This document shows, piece by piece, positions 41,700 to 53,131 of a stretch of 64,000 nucleotides of DNA. Below the pieces are notes generated by a model. The model did no database searches, had not been told where the DNA came from, and saw nothing but the letters and a program-made list of their open reading frames with translations. The first letter of the stretch is position 1. Every line of letters begins with the position of its first letter. Made by a program: the position numbers and the translations under genes. Source of the DNA: Henckelia pumila (taxonomy: Eukaryota > Streptophyta > Magnoliopsida > Lamiales > Gesneriaceae); NCBI RefSeq assembly GCF_033568475.1, contig NC_133123.1, positions 5,890,001-5,954,000 of the forward strand, read 5' to 3'.

Positions 41700-44605
41700 T
41701 CAATTTTGCTTAGTCGTTCCCTATGGTTTGTTAACTTCGATTTCTTTAATAAGAAATTTGGTTTACTTAGCTGACAGTTTTATATGTTCGAGAGCTAGTT
41801 CTCGAGAAACATGTTTTGCTTTCAAAATTTGTGTGGATTGAGTATATCGTGGAATAAAATTCACTGCATACATTACTACGATTGATTTTGGTAACATAGT
41901 TTTGATCACGAGGCTCCTTTTCTTTTTTGAAATGATACAAATTTCCTTTTGACATGTGGATGTCCTTATTTCTTCAATTCTTCTTACCTAAAAATGATGC
42001 CTATGTGGTTATGTTAGCTCTGTTCTACTCAAATGGTGATGAGAGTTTTCTACATTATTGTGGTTCACTCCAAGTAATGTTCGGTGATTCAAGAATTTGG
42101 AGGCAGCATGTGATAATTAATGTATGACTTTTAGTTTCTGTACATCAAATGAGATAGGTCCTCGTGTGCAAAAAAAAAAGGGGTACAAATGGTTAGCAAA
42201 CATTACGAATTACTCTCATTTGAAGTAATCATAGTATTTTGTTGTGTTTAAGACATGTAACAATATCTCTAGCTAGGTGTAGCATCCTTGAACCCCATTT
42301 ATCACAACATCAGAGGTGCAGTAGATATCACATAGATAATCTGGGGTCTATTTCAATTACCAAATAATAATAAAATTATATCACTGTCATATGATTTATT
42401 ATAGCTATATTTTGGCCAGACTTGTGAAATCACAATGGTTTAAATAAGATTCACTAATAATATTCGATCTCTTAAAAAATATATATCATAATCTTTATAA
42501 TAATAAATTTGATTGTTAGGCAATTTCATATGGTTTAATTAACAATTAACCAAAAATTTGTTTCCCCAATTAAGTTCATAAATCGGGGTCATTTTTGAGT
42601 AGGATTGGTTTAGTACATCATTAAATTTACCATACGATCGATCATCGATATAAATTAATATTTAGATTCTAATATACGAATGCAAGATTCCCCTTGTAAT
42701 CCAATAAGATAAAGTGCTAATTTTTATCCATAATTTTTATAGATTAAAAAAATTAATCTATACGTAATGAGTCGGCTACATGCTGTATATCACCCCTAAT
42801 TAATTATTTAGCACCGATTTTTACGGCAGTTTCAATTTTCAACCTTTTTCCCTTTGTTCACATCTTCACCCAAGCTTTCCTCATCCTCGTAATTCGCGTA
42901 ATCTCCATAACCCACACACGCCCTTCACATTATACGTTACGGATTCCTCTTTGTTTCAATGTACAAGCATTGTACTCTGTGAAGAAAGGGATAAAGAAAC
43001 TGTGTCAAACTAGCCACCCACGCAAGCCTTCAGCTCTCCGCCATGGCTTTAGGGGTACACTTTTTTCAACTCGGGTTTTACTTTTTTTCCTTTTTAATTT
43101 TTGCAAAATACATTTTATTTATTTGCTCTAGTCCTTGATGGGTTTTATAGATATTTTATGTATTTGCAAAAACTGGATTTTGCATTTGTTTAGATGTAAA
43201 ACCAATATAATTTTTCCTGACATCCCTCTTCTTTTTTTTTTTCCCCTGTTCCTTCGATGTCAAATCAAGTTTTTGCTATTTTTAGTTTATGTTTCTGGTG
43301 AATTGAAACTTTGATTTAGTGACATTTTAGCTTTTTGACAAAATTGAGTTTTTTTTTGGGCATGTGTCTATATAGTATATACTGACCATTTGTTATCATT
43401 TTTTTTCTTGGGAAGAAAGATTTGTACTTTATATCTATGAAGTAAAAATGCTTTTTTTAACCTTTATCTCTTTGCTCAAACCATTGTTTTTTCCTTTCTG
43501 TTTAATCATTAGATGTTAAAACTTTCGCATTTTGTTGCATTTTTTTGGCAGTTCTCTGGTCGACTTGCATTTTGCAATGTTAGAAGAATTAAGGTGGTTT
43601 TTCATGAAGTGTATATTTTCAAGGTAGTCAAAGGCAAAATCCTATTTTAGGCATCTCATTTGACTTTGAGGGTTAAATGTTATATTCATGTACACTTTAC
43701 CACTCCCTCTAAATTTCTTATCAACACAAAGAATCATTGAAGACATGAGTTAGGTCAGGGTTGTTTAAATGCATGGCATCAGGTTATGGCATAAATATTT
43801 TTTTGAATTTATCGTTGTTGAAGTATTCAAATACTCGGAAATCTTGAATAACAGTTCTAACATTATTCAACAGTCTTCTTTGTTTTATGCATCTTTAACA
43901 TTTCTACCTATCTTCATGTGTATTTTTTGCATTAGACCTAAAGATTTGTTTTGGTGTTGATGAAAATTGATATGGAATTGTTTCCTAATCAATTCAGTTT
44001 TGTAAGGTAGGAAATAGATTGATGAATTAGTTATTAATAGGCCATCGAAATTATTCAGTTTTTTCATTCACATTGTCACCAATATTCTTATTTTCCCATC
44101 ACTTGCTTTGTGTCAGTGAGTTAATTGCAAAAGCGTTTCATATTTTCCCTTCCATGAGTTCGTACTTTAGGATAATTCAGGTTTTTGATGAACTGAAAAA
44201 TAGTGAATCCGAGTGATGCATTTAGAAGATGGCTAGGATAATCGAAACCATTGTCAAACACTCTTTTTCCTCTTCTTCTTCCCTTTTTTTCCTATATATT
44301 TTTTTAAAAAAAATTTGTATCAGTTCTTTTGTGCTGATTTTGATAACTTGCTGAGCCCGTTAGATTACAACTTCGCGCATGGAATATCAAGAATCTGACA
44401 TTTGTTTTCATTGTCTGTAAATCTCATTTCCCAGATCTTGAAATGGCCGGGATTCTTTGCTTTACTGAGATCAACGGCGACATAGAAGTTAATAGGCTCA
44501 TTCTGAAGGATGTAGGTTGATAAATATATCATCATTCTCGTAGGGAATGAAGCCATTGGTCCGCATTGGATAATGAAACTACTGTAGCACATTGAAATTG
44601 CTTTA
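41700..44605. other. Intergenic; possible remnant or noncoding transcription unit
   Basis: After the PMD 3' UTR no full gene is recognised. At 42840-43055 the plus strand looks like a plant 5' leader (pyrimidine-rich, then CCGCCATGGCTTTAGGG followed by a GT donor), and about 43080-43550 is T-rich like an intron, ending in GGCAG before a short open segment (43551-43592). No protein family emerges downstream, so this may be a gene remnant, a noncoding RNA or chance. The reverse frame 44365-44592 is unassigned. Confidence 0.35.
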
Positions 44606-44894
44606 GGTTGCGCTTGAATTGAAGTATTTCAAATCCATGGATTTTGATTATAATGTTAGTGTTAACAATAGAACATAGAGGAATCTCAAATTTATAACTT
44701 AATTATTTACACATGGATTAAAATGAATTTTAAATCACCACTTTATTGGATGAACTTAAAATTCATTCTAACTAGCATGAATTATCATATAACCATAAAA
44801 AAAATGAATTTGATGTTTGTTGTGTAACTTCTCTAAACAATAAAAATGCATTTTAAATCCATGGATTTGAAATACTTTCTATCCAAGCGAAGCC
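44606..44894. mobile_element. Tourist-like MITE, 289 bp
   Basis: The arms contain TATTTCAAATCCATGGATTT at the left and its exact inverse at the right; outer ends are GGTTGCGCTTG and GGCTTCGCTTGG. TTA flanks both sides (44603-44605, 44895-44897), the PIF/Harbinger-type duplication. No coding capacity. Confidence 0.75.
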
Positions 44895-45239
44895 TTAGAG
44901 CGGGATTGATTAAAAAAATTGCATATTTTAGCTTTTCATTATCATTCAATTCTTTCCTTGTTTTCATTTTGGTTTTTAGTAGCTCCTCCTGTTTCTTAGT
45001 TTTCTTCCAAGTATGCTGTTTCTTGAAGTATCGAAGGGAAAGAAATATAAAGGGATCTTGGCAGATAATGAGTGGCAGAACCAACCGGAAAAGAATAATA
45101 TTTATCAATATATATACTTTCTTTTAAAAAACTACATCCTCAGAACACAAGGCAACATTGAATGAAATAATGAAAGAATAAAGAATTCCTGGGAACTGTA
45201 AATCAAATTACATATGAGAAAAAAAGAAAGATTGAAGCT

Positions 45240-46273
45240 TTAGAATCTTGAGCTCTTGCATTCAGCGGGGATTCCCTGTGGAAACCTCTTGGTATCAGTG
45301 CAGTAATTGTAAATCATATAGTTTTGTTGAACCCATCTCAATCTGTTTCTTCCATTGGCATCTAGTGCCTGAGTCTGCCAAGCCTGATTGTTATTCAAGG
45401 AATCCCCAGGCTTCGAAGAAACAATGTTGAAATTCCTGTAAGTCGCCACAAATGGAGCTTTAGTCCAATCTGTCTTGACTCGGCCACCTTGTGTCGCCCA
45501 GTCATCTGCATTCCATAAGCTGCAGTATACTCTCATGGCTTGACTTTTCGGGTATGGAGTCCCGATTGCTTCGTTATTGTTGAATACTCTGAGTGGAATA
45601 TTGTCCACCAAGAATCTGCAATAAGAAAAATTGTTCAAACCCCATAAGAAACTGAAAAGCTTTGTCACCCAAATATAAACTTCAACTAGCTAGTTTCATT
45701 GTACATACATTATGCGTTGGGAATTCCAGACGATGGAGTATGTGTGGAATGCCACCGTTGGATCGAACCAGAGGCGGAACTGCTGTTCTTTGTCTCCTTT
45801 CCCTTGTGCATAAACATTTGTGTGAATGGTGTATGGCTCTCCAGAAGAATTTCCCAAGAACTCGAAATCAATTTCGTCGTGCCCCGCACCCTGAGACGAC
45901 AACTGTACAGAGGTAGAAACACATACGAGTTAGATAGATGGAACACAATCTGATGGTGAGTGAGAAGGTAATGAAGTATGACTACTAAATCACTGCTTAC
46001 AAAGAATGTGGTGACAGTTCCGGCAGAATTTCCAGGAACAAGCTTGAGCTGTACATCGAACCGTCCCAGCAAATACGCGTTCTTGGACTGGAAGCCGGAG
46101 CCGGAATACTGGTCCAGGGACAAAGTTAAGACACTGCCACCTTCAAGAATCTTGCCACGGCCTTGGCCCCATGAGATGTCAGCATCCCTGTAGAAATCAG
46201 CCGAAGAGGTGATGAAGAAAGAAGAAGCCATGAAGATGGAAAGTAGAAGCATGGTTAAATTTGAGATTGCCAT
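45240..46273 (-). CDS. XTH: Xyloglucan endotransglucosylase/hydrolase (XTH), copy A
   Basis: Secreted GH16 enzyme that cuts and rejoins xyloglucan in the growing wall. Three exons, 46273-46001, 45902-45709 and 45615-45240, with consistent phases give 280 residues. A signal peptide is seen (about 1-25, [14 protein letters not shown]). The catalytic motif [11 protein letters not shown] starts at His99, with nucleophile Glu101 and acid/base Glu105, and is followed directly by the usual N-glycosylation site N-S-S. Further XTH marks are [23 protein letters not shown] and the C-terminal Y-N-Y-C-T-D. The exon pattern and motif fit group I/II (TCH4/XTH22-24-like) enzymes, expected to be transglucosylases. 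A related gene lies 7 kb away in the same orientation, with a glycosyltransferase between. Plus-strand frames across it are shadows. Confidence 0.96.
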
Positions 46274-46340
46274 TCGGAGATGAGAATGTATGAAAAGATT
46301 ATGAAGAGAGATGAATGAAGTTGCATGGTGAAATGTGAGT

Positions 46341-46347
46341 TTATATA
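46341..46347 (-). promoter_or_regulatory. TATA box of XTH copy A
   Basis: TATATAA on the minus strand, about 70 bp upstream of the ATG at 46273. Confidence 0.6.
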
Positions 46348-46399
46348 GAGATTTGTTGGGGTCGGGGCCAGCTAGCTGTGTATAAAGTATCCGTGTTAG

Positions 46400-48600
46400 T
46401 GTGAGCTGGATTGGAACGCGTTAAAATTTTGGCATTTATTACCAAATATTAATGCCCATAAATCCCCAACTCCACGAAGCTGCTTGATTGGGCTGTGGGC
46501 TGCAAATTAATCAACAGAGGCCTTTTGATATAATAACTTGCGGGCCTACATTACTCTTTGAAGTTTGAACCATCACACGTAATCACTGAATTCACTCCCA
46601 CACCGACAATATGTATGGTGTGCATGGGCTAATTGCATTAATATATCTTTTGAAAAGTCTAAAAGTCATAAAACTCCATAAGAAATATTAATTGGCTAAT
46701 ACATCTCTCAGTTTTCCAAAATGTAGCGCATTTCACCCCTATGTTATACAAAATCGGGCATATTTATACCATTTTATAGCGGTTTTTATGCTAATTTTTT
46801 TAAAACATAGGGTCTAACATGTTATTAATTATATACAGAGTGTTTTATGACTTTTAGAATTTTCACCGGGGGTGTTGATGAAATCGTAACCCTTGGATCA
46901 ATGCATGTGGAGCCCATTTAATTAAATATATTTGTACTTTTGAATTTTTAAATTAAATATTCATCTCACTCATAATATAAAAATATATTATAAAAATTTG
47001 TTTATAAGGTTTTTAATTTGAATATAATCTCTTGAAATTCACAAAAAATTATTTAATAAAAATTTTAATTTGTAAGAGACAATATTATATATATATATAT
47101 ATATATATAATTTGGTACATTAATTTTTATTGAGTAAATTGGTATGTAAGCACGTCTAAATTCGAAATTTATATCCGAATAATATCTTATATTGTTTACA
47201 AATATTCTATCGAACTATGGACATATATAAGTAGAATCGAAAGCCGGGTCAAATACTATCACACTTTGAATTTTATTTATGTACCCCCCATAAAACAATT
47301 AAAAATTTCTCGTAAATTTATTTATGTTTTCAAATAATGTTCTTGTTGTTCCGATGAGTTGCATAATTCCATGTGAAGATAGTAAAGGGTTGGCACTTGA
47401 TCCCATCATCCACATCGATTATTCATATATATAAGAAAATTATTATTATTATTATCATTATTATTATTATTATTATTATTATTTGCCCTTGACCCTTAAT
47501 CACATTTTTGAGATTCAAACTATTCTACTACGTACTGTCAAAATAGTCCCTTGACACGATAAAAATAAACTTAAAAGATGTTGATTGATTTGCATAGCCA
47601 ATGCCAATATAAACCAAACCCATCATTAATTGAGATCTATATAAATTCAAAATTTTATTTATGCTAGTGGGTCATGACACACACAATCCATGTCGTCTGT
47701 CTAAAAAAAAATTGAGAAAGTGGATTTTTAAAAAATTGAAAATTAATGAAAGTCATCAAGTTTTGAAATTGAAATGCTAAAACAAAAAATAAGATGAAAA
47801 TAAAAATATAAACATGGAATTGAGTGGATATCCATGGAATTATGAAAAAACTTTAACAACATACCAAAAGTTAATTGCTATAAGGTTTAACTTTCAATAA
47901 TAGTATAATTTTTTGAAGTTAGATATTTCGAAACATCGACCGTTAAGACATTATCTCATCTTGGAAGCCAACATGAAATTTTACTTCAAATAGACTCACA
48001 GTAATCCATTAAAAATTAAATTTGGTAAGTAAATCTTAAATTTGTAAGGAAACTTTATTTGAAATTTCATATTATTTCTCGATCGGGTCAAAGCAATTAT
48101 TACTTATTAGCAGTAACTCGCCTTATATTTGGATCATTGGAATATAAATTTCAATAGTTGAATACAATTACCAAATTTAAAATATGTATTTTTTAACATG
48201 TAGATTTGTTTACCTATTTACAAATGTGACTACATTTATGAAATTAACAACAACGTAGAAAAAAAAACAACCATATATTCTAAACACCAAAAAGTCATCC
48301 AATACTCCAAATTTAACAAGTACTAAATAAGTAGATATAATGAACTAAAATTGAAATTTGATTGCGTAATTAAGTTAATTTAATCGATTTATTTCCTAAA
48401 TTGACGTATAAATGATATGGCTCGAAGCCAAAGATTATGTTTCCTTTATGATACCAAGAAAACTTCACATATCAGTTCCTAATTTAGCCATATCATCCAA
48501 AACTGAAAAGGACGTTTCCTTACACGTCCATTTGCAAAAAAAGGAATGTAGAATATTCAACAATTATTGTGGATTTTTCCCTTATCCAACTTCCACAATA
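46400..48600. other. Intergenic between XTH copy A and the UGT; left half of a diverged duplication
   Basis: No gene seen. It holds an (AT)n tract at 47090-47109 and an (ATT)n tract at 47437-47482. About 47350-48330 is diverged but collinear with 51490-53010. Shared landmarks are GTGAAGATA, a GATCC..CGATTATT segment, GAGATTCAAA-like sequence, CACGATAAAAATAAA and AAACACCAAAA. Confidence 0.55.
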
Positions 48601-48605
48601 ACCGT

Positions 48606-48612
48606 TATAAAT
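48606..48612 (+). promoter_or_regulatory. TATA box of the UGT94-like gene
   Basis: TATAAAT about 93 bp before the ATG at 48705. Confidence 0.5.
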
Positions 48613-48704
48613 CAACTGTCATTCTTCAATCTCTGCAAAACCTATAACCAAAAAAACTAACAGCATAATTAAGCTTCAAGTTCACAAGTTCTTTTTTCGA
48701 GTCA

Positions 48705-50072
48705 ATGGGTTCTCTAATGAATGGCAACAAAACTCTGCATGTTCTTATGTTTCCATGGATTGCTCATGGCCACATCTCTCCATACCTTGAGCTAGCCAAA
48801 AGGCTAGCGGCTAGAAACTTCATCGTCTATCTATGTTCCACTCCCGCGAATCTGAGTTCCATAAAGAACAAGATTAGCGAAAAACTTGCTCCCAAGATTC
48901 AACTCGTTGAGTTACATTTGCCTGTTTTACCTGGTCTTCCTGCTAGCCTTCACACCACAAATGGCCTCCCACCACATCTCATGCCAACTCTCAAGAAAGC
49001 ATTTGAGATGGCGGCCCCGAAATTTGCTTGTATTCTCAGGGCCATCATGCCCGATTTGCTTGTGTACGATTTTCTCCAGCCATGGGCTCCTTTAGCTGCT
49101 GCGGCGATGAAAATACCTGCTGTTGAATATATCACCAGCAGCTCCATTATGACAGCCTTCATGTTCCATTCTTTCAAGGCACCGGGAGTTGACTTTCCGT
49201 TCCCTGCTATATTTTATCGTGATTATGAGGAAGTCCATCGTGCCAAACTGCTGGAGTCGTCGGAGGACGAAAAAGTGAAAGAGATTGCTTTCCAAGGGAT
49301 CGAGAGGTCTCATGGGATAGTTCTGGTGAAGGGTTTTGAAGAAGTTGAAGGAAGATACATTGGCTATCTTTCTAAGTTGCTTGGCAAGAAAGTTGTCCCT
49401 GTCGGGGCGTTGGTTTCTGACCCTGGTCTTGAAAAAGATGAGTCTTCCGAAGTGTTGGATTGGCTGGACCAGAAAGGTGAGAAATCCACTGTTTTTGTTT
49501 CCTTTGGAAGTGAATATTTCTTGAAGAACGATGATATGAAAGAACTTGCTTTCGGTTTAGAGATGAGCAAAGTGAATTTCATATGGGTCGTTAGGTTCCC
49601 AAAAGGTGAGAAAATTGAGCTTGAAGAATACCTACCAAAAGGGTTTTTGGAGAGGGTTGGAGGTAGGGGTCTCGTGGTTGAGGGGTGGGCCCCGCAGACC
49701 AAAATTTTGGGACATAAGAATATCGGTGGATTCGTTAGCCATTGTGGATGCAGTTCCATGATAGAGGCCATGCATTTTGGCGTCCCTATCATAGCCATGC
49801 CGATGCACCTCGACCAGCCGATCAATGCAAGGTTGATCGAAGACCTTGGCGTCGGATCCGAAGTTGTCAGGGACAAGTATGGGAAACTGGACAGGGCGAT
49901 AGTCACGGAGGTGATTGAGAAAGTGGCGGTCGATAGGTCCGGAGAACCTATCCGCGACAAGGCGAGAGAGCTGAGCCAGAGGATGAGAAAGAAGGAAGAC
50001 TCGGAAGTTGATGAGGTGGTTCATGAGTTTGTGAAACTGATATGCTGCAATGGCAAACGTATGTTGCATTGA
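48705..50072 (+). CDS. UDP-glycosyltransferase, UGT94-like (sugar-on-sugar branch forming)
   Basis: Cytosolic family 1 glycosyltransferase. UGT94 members usually add a sugar to the sugar of a flavonoid, lignan, crocetin or triterpene glycoside. The intronless frame gives 455 residues. His21 (W-I-A-H-G-H) is the catalytic base and Asp122 (V-Y-D-F) its partner. The PSPG donor box runs from Trp328 to Gln371 (W-A-P-Q-T-K-I-L-G-H through H-L-D-Q); Asp370-Gln371 at its end suggests UDP-glucose. The P-I-I-A-M-P-M-H-L-D-Q phrase is typical of UGT94/UGT79-type enzymes. Position 22 of the box, nearly always Trp (H-C-G-W), is Cys349 here (H-C-G-C-S-S). The frame is otherwise intact, so the gene may be functional with altered donor binding. 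Acceptor unknown. Reverse-strand frames over it are shadows. Confidence 0.94.
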   Translation: MGSLMNGNKTLHVLMFPWIAHGHISPYLELAKRLAARNFIVYLCSTPANLSSIKNKISEKLAPKIQLVELHLPVLPGLPASLHTTNGLPPHLMPTLKKAFEMAAPKFACILRAIMPDLLVYDFLQPWAPLAAAAMKIPAVEYITSSSIMTAFMFHSFKAPGVDFPFPAIFYRDYEEVHRAKLLESSEDEKVKEIAFQGIERSHGIVLVKGFEEVEGRYIGYLSKLLGKKVVPVGALVSDPGLEKDESSEVLDWLDQKGEKSTVFVSFGSEYFLKNDDMKELAFGLEMSKVNFIWVVRFPKGEKIELEEYLPKGFLERVGGRGLVVEGWAPQTKILGHKNIGGFVSHCGCSSMIEAMHFGVPIIAMPMHLDQPINARLIEDLGVGSEVVRDKYGKLDRAIVTEVIEKVAVDRSGEPIRDKARELSQRMRKKEDSEVDEVVHEFVKLICCNGKRMLH

Positions 50073-50149
50073 TCAAATCTTCATGCAATATTAGTTATTT
50101 GGTTTAATATGTTTTTGTTCTGTCTGGTTTTAGTTTTTATACATAAGAC

Positions 50150-51711
50150 CGGACAAGTTTAGGTTTATGTTTTTGTTTAGCATTAGTATCCAATCTGGGT
50201 ATACATGCAACTCAATGGTCAATATTTTGTAATTAATTTGATCAAATTGTCTCTTATTAATTGCATTTGATCAATATGTTATTAATAATATATCTGCTTA
50301 TTTGAAATGACCTCCTACTAACACTTATATATATTATAAATTTTGCCAAGTTAATTAACATGTTATGTTCCAAATATATCATTTAAAATATTTTTGATAT
50401 ATATACAGATATATAAATATATATAACATTTAAAAAGTGTTTGACAGAGTTTATAAACTTTTGAAAACAACTTATAAATTATTTTAAAACTTATAACATC
50501 TTTAAATTTGTTTGACAAAGTTTTTGTCAAACAACTTATTAGCAAAATGCTTTTTTCAATTCGAGTATCTTAATTTTCACTCCCAAGTTCGAATTAAAGA
50601 TATATTTTACCAAAAAAACGAATTGATAGATATTTTTGAACTAGACTACACCGATTATAACTTTAGTTTTATTTTTATTTTTTTTACCTTTCGAGTGGCA
50701 AAAATATATTCCATGATACAAATTTATCATTAGTATTATTATAATTCCGATCATTATAATTTTTATTTAGGAATCTCTTGGATTTATTTGCGGTATAGAT
50801 ATCTGTTGAATGATATCGATCGAGTCCTCACCCGATTTAGCATTTCTAATCCTAATCTCTCGATCGTATCCTTTTATATATGGAAACAGAATCAATTATC
50901 CAACTTTCTTAATTTCTCAAAGATATAAAATAAAAAATTGAGAAATACTAATTGCAAGAACAAGAAGATCGTTTCACAAAATTCCGAATGAGATTTTTTC
51001 GATCGAGATAATTAATCCTTCCCTCAAAATGTTTAAAAAATCACATTTAATTACGATAAATATTCTCTTATTGGATCGTGAATCCATAATTCTTCTGACT
51101 AAAATATTGTATATGAACAAGTACTATAATTAGTAAAGTCTTGTTCTTGTAAAGAAATGTTGGCCCGAAAAAAAAAAGTTCGAGAAAGAGAAAAAAAATT
51201 AAACTAAAATCATAAATATTATAAGAGAAGTGAAAATTTCTATCATATAAATAAGAAACTCAATTTTTTTTTTTTTTGGGAAGAAGAAACTTAACTTGAA
51301 TATTGTAAAATTGGACAACAAATAATAGAAAAATATTTTTAAAAAATTCATTAAATAATTTTCTAATTTAATATTAGCGTGTAAGCGATGTAACCCTCTA
51401 TGTAATAATCTTTGTACACATAGCATTATCCAAATCAAATCAATACTATCAAAAGCCAAAGTTATAAAAAAAGTATTTTCTTTCCATTAAGCATAAATTA
51501 TAAATTTTATGTGAAGATACATACTATATATATACACACACAGTTAAGATCTGACAGTTGATCCAACGTCGATTATTTATGAACTTTGCAATAAAAAAAT
51601 GTTATTTTTAAAATTATTTTAATCATATAATCAAGTGTTTTTTAGATTCAAAATATTTTACTACTGTCAAAGCCGGGCAGCCCTCACGTCACGATAAAAA
51701 TAAATTTAAAA
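50150..51711. other. UGT 3' flank and intergenic, no gene seen
   Basis: AT-rich. The open frames 50512-50733 and 51199-51459 lie in low-complexity DNA. The right part, from about 51490, belongs to the duplicated segment also found at 47350-48330. Confidence 0.5.
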
Positions 51712-52024
51712 GGGAAAATTGCTTTTTTGGTCCTGTATGTTTGTCACTTTGCGATTTTGGTCCTTTATATTTACAGATTGCAGTTTTAGTCCGCTATCTT
51801 TATTTTTTTGGCAATTTTAGTCCTTTTTCCGATGTGGCGCTGACGTGGCACCAATTCAATGCTGATGTGGAGCTGACGTGTACAGTGCCACGTCAGCATT
51901 TTCGAAGAAAAAGGACCGAAATTTCCAAAAATCGAAACATACAGGACTAAAACTGAAATGTGAAAACATAAAGGACCAAAATCGCAAAGTGACAAACATA
52001 CAGAACTAAATTTGCAATTTTCCC
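51712..52024 (-). mobile_element. Mutator-like MITE, 313 bp, copy 2 (inverted)
   Basis: Same length as copy 1 at 27395-27707 and nearly the same sequence, in the opposite orientation. The termini GGGAAAATTGC and GCAATTTTCCC and the flanking 9-mers AATTTAAAA (51703-51711 and 52025-52033) are all exact. The diverged duplicate around 47575 reads AAATAAACTTAAAAGATGTTG with no element, and so works as an empty site. Confidence 0.92.
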
Positions 52025-53131
52025 AATTTAAAACAAGTTGATTATAAATCAGTCAATGCCAAGGTAAACCGATCGGCCATTAATGAGCCTGCAGTCAACG
52101 TTTTATTTATTCAGAATTTCACCACTAATAAATTATATATCTCATCTTCCGGATTTTGAAATTCTACCCATGTAAAATAAGTTGAGCCTACATGAAATTT
52201 TAACTTATTAAAAATTTATTTATAATAGACCATTAGTGACCCGTTAAAAATCAAATTTGGCGAGTATATCTTAAATTTGTAATGGAAACTATATTTGAAA
52301 TCTCAGGTCAACTACTAGGCAGTGTTTGGAAGAGCTTTTTAAAAGCAATAATTTTTAGCTTTTCCGTTAACAGAAATTTGAAATTTTGTGAAATTTTGTT
52401 AATGAAAAGCTGAGAAGTGCTTCCTAGAAGCTCTCCCAAACACTATCTAACAGTCCAACACTCGCCTAATTAAGTAATTGGATGATTCAATAATAAAACG
52501 GTAACATTATAATTTTTCGTGTTATACTTTTCACGTTTTTTTAAAAATTTTTTTTTGATCTTGCTCTCATTCAATTCAGGATTTTATCATAGTATTTGGC
52601 ACGTTTTTTAAATTTTAATCACTTTTCACTCGACTTTTAATTTGATATCGAAAAGTGATGACACATTTTAAAAAATTGATAACGTTTCAATGTAACACAT
52701 GCGTTCTTGCGAAAAATAACTAAAAAAACATGCAAATTAAATTGTAAATTAACAGATAACGTGATTAAAATGAAAACGTACAGGACCATAATAAATTTCA
52801 ATATAGATGAATATTATCAGGACCAAAATTCAAAAAAAATATTATGCCAAAAAAAAAAATCATAGGTATTCTACTATGTAAATTTGTTTTCAAACTTCGA
52901 AATGTGGTAAATACACCAAAACAACAGGAATTAAATAAAATAAATTCTTATTAAAAAAAACACCCATATATTTTAAACACCAAAATTTATTCCGTGCTCC
53001 AATTGTTTCACATTAATTGGAGGCAAAAAATAAAGAAATATATATCAATCAATTAAAAATAAATAAACACAGAGCAAAAATATAGAACTTTGCTCAATCT
53101 GCAGCAATGGTGGCGGCTGCGCTTCCATCCC
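52025..53131. other. Right part of the diverged intergenic duplication
   Basis: Collinear with 47590-48330 but interrupted by the Tourist-like MITE at 52318-52447. It also contains XTH copy B 3' UTR sequence next to 53131. No gene seen. Confidence 0.5.
52318..52447. mobile_element. Tourist-like MITE, copy 2
   Basis: Ends GGCAGTGTTTGG and, inverted, GATAGTGTTTGG; strongly palindromic interior (AAGAGCTTTTTAAAAGC to TAGAAGCTCTCCCAAA). The flanking triplets CTA and TAA no longer match exactly. Same family as 13699-13825. Confidence 0.6.

Noticed and set aside
44365-44592. 75-codon minus-strand frame
   Set aside because: Not recognised, no flanking exon signals, and no neighbouring frame continues it.
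49364-49960. 198-codon minus-strand frame
   Set aside because: Antisense shadow of the UGT94-like coding sequence with no family features.
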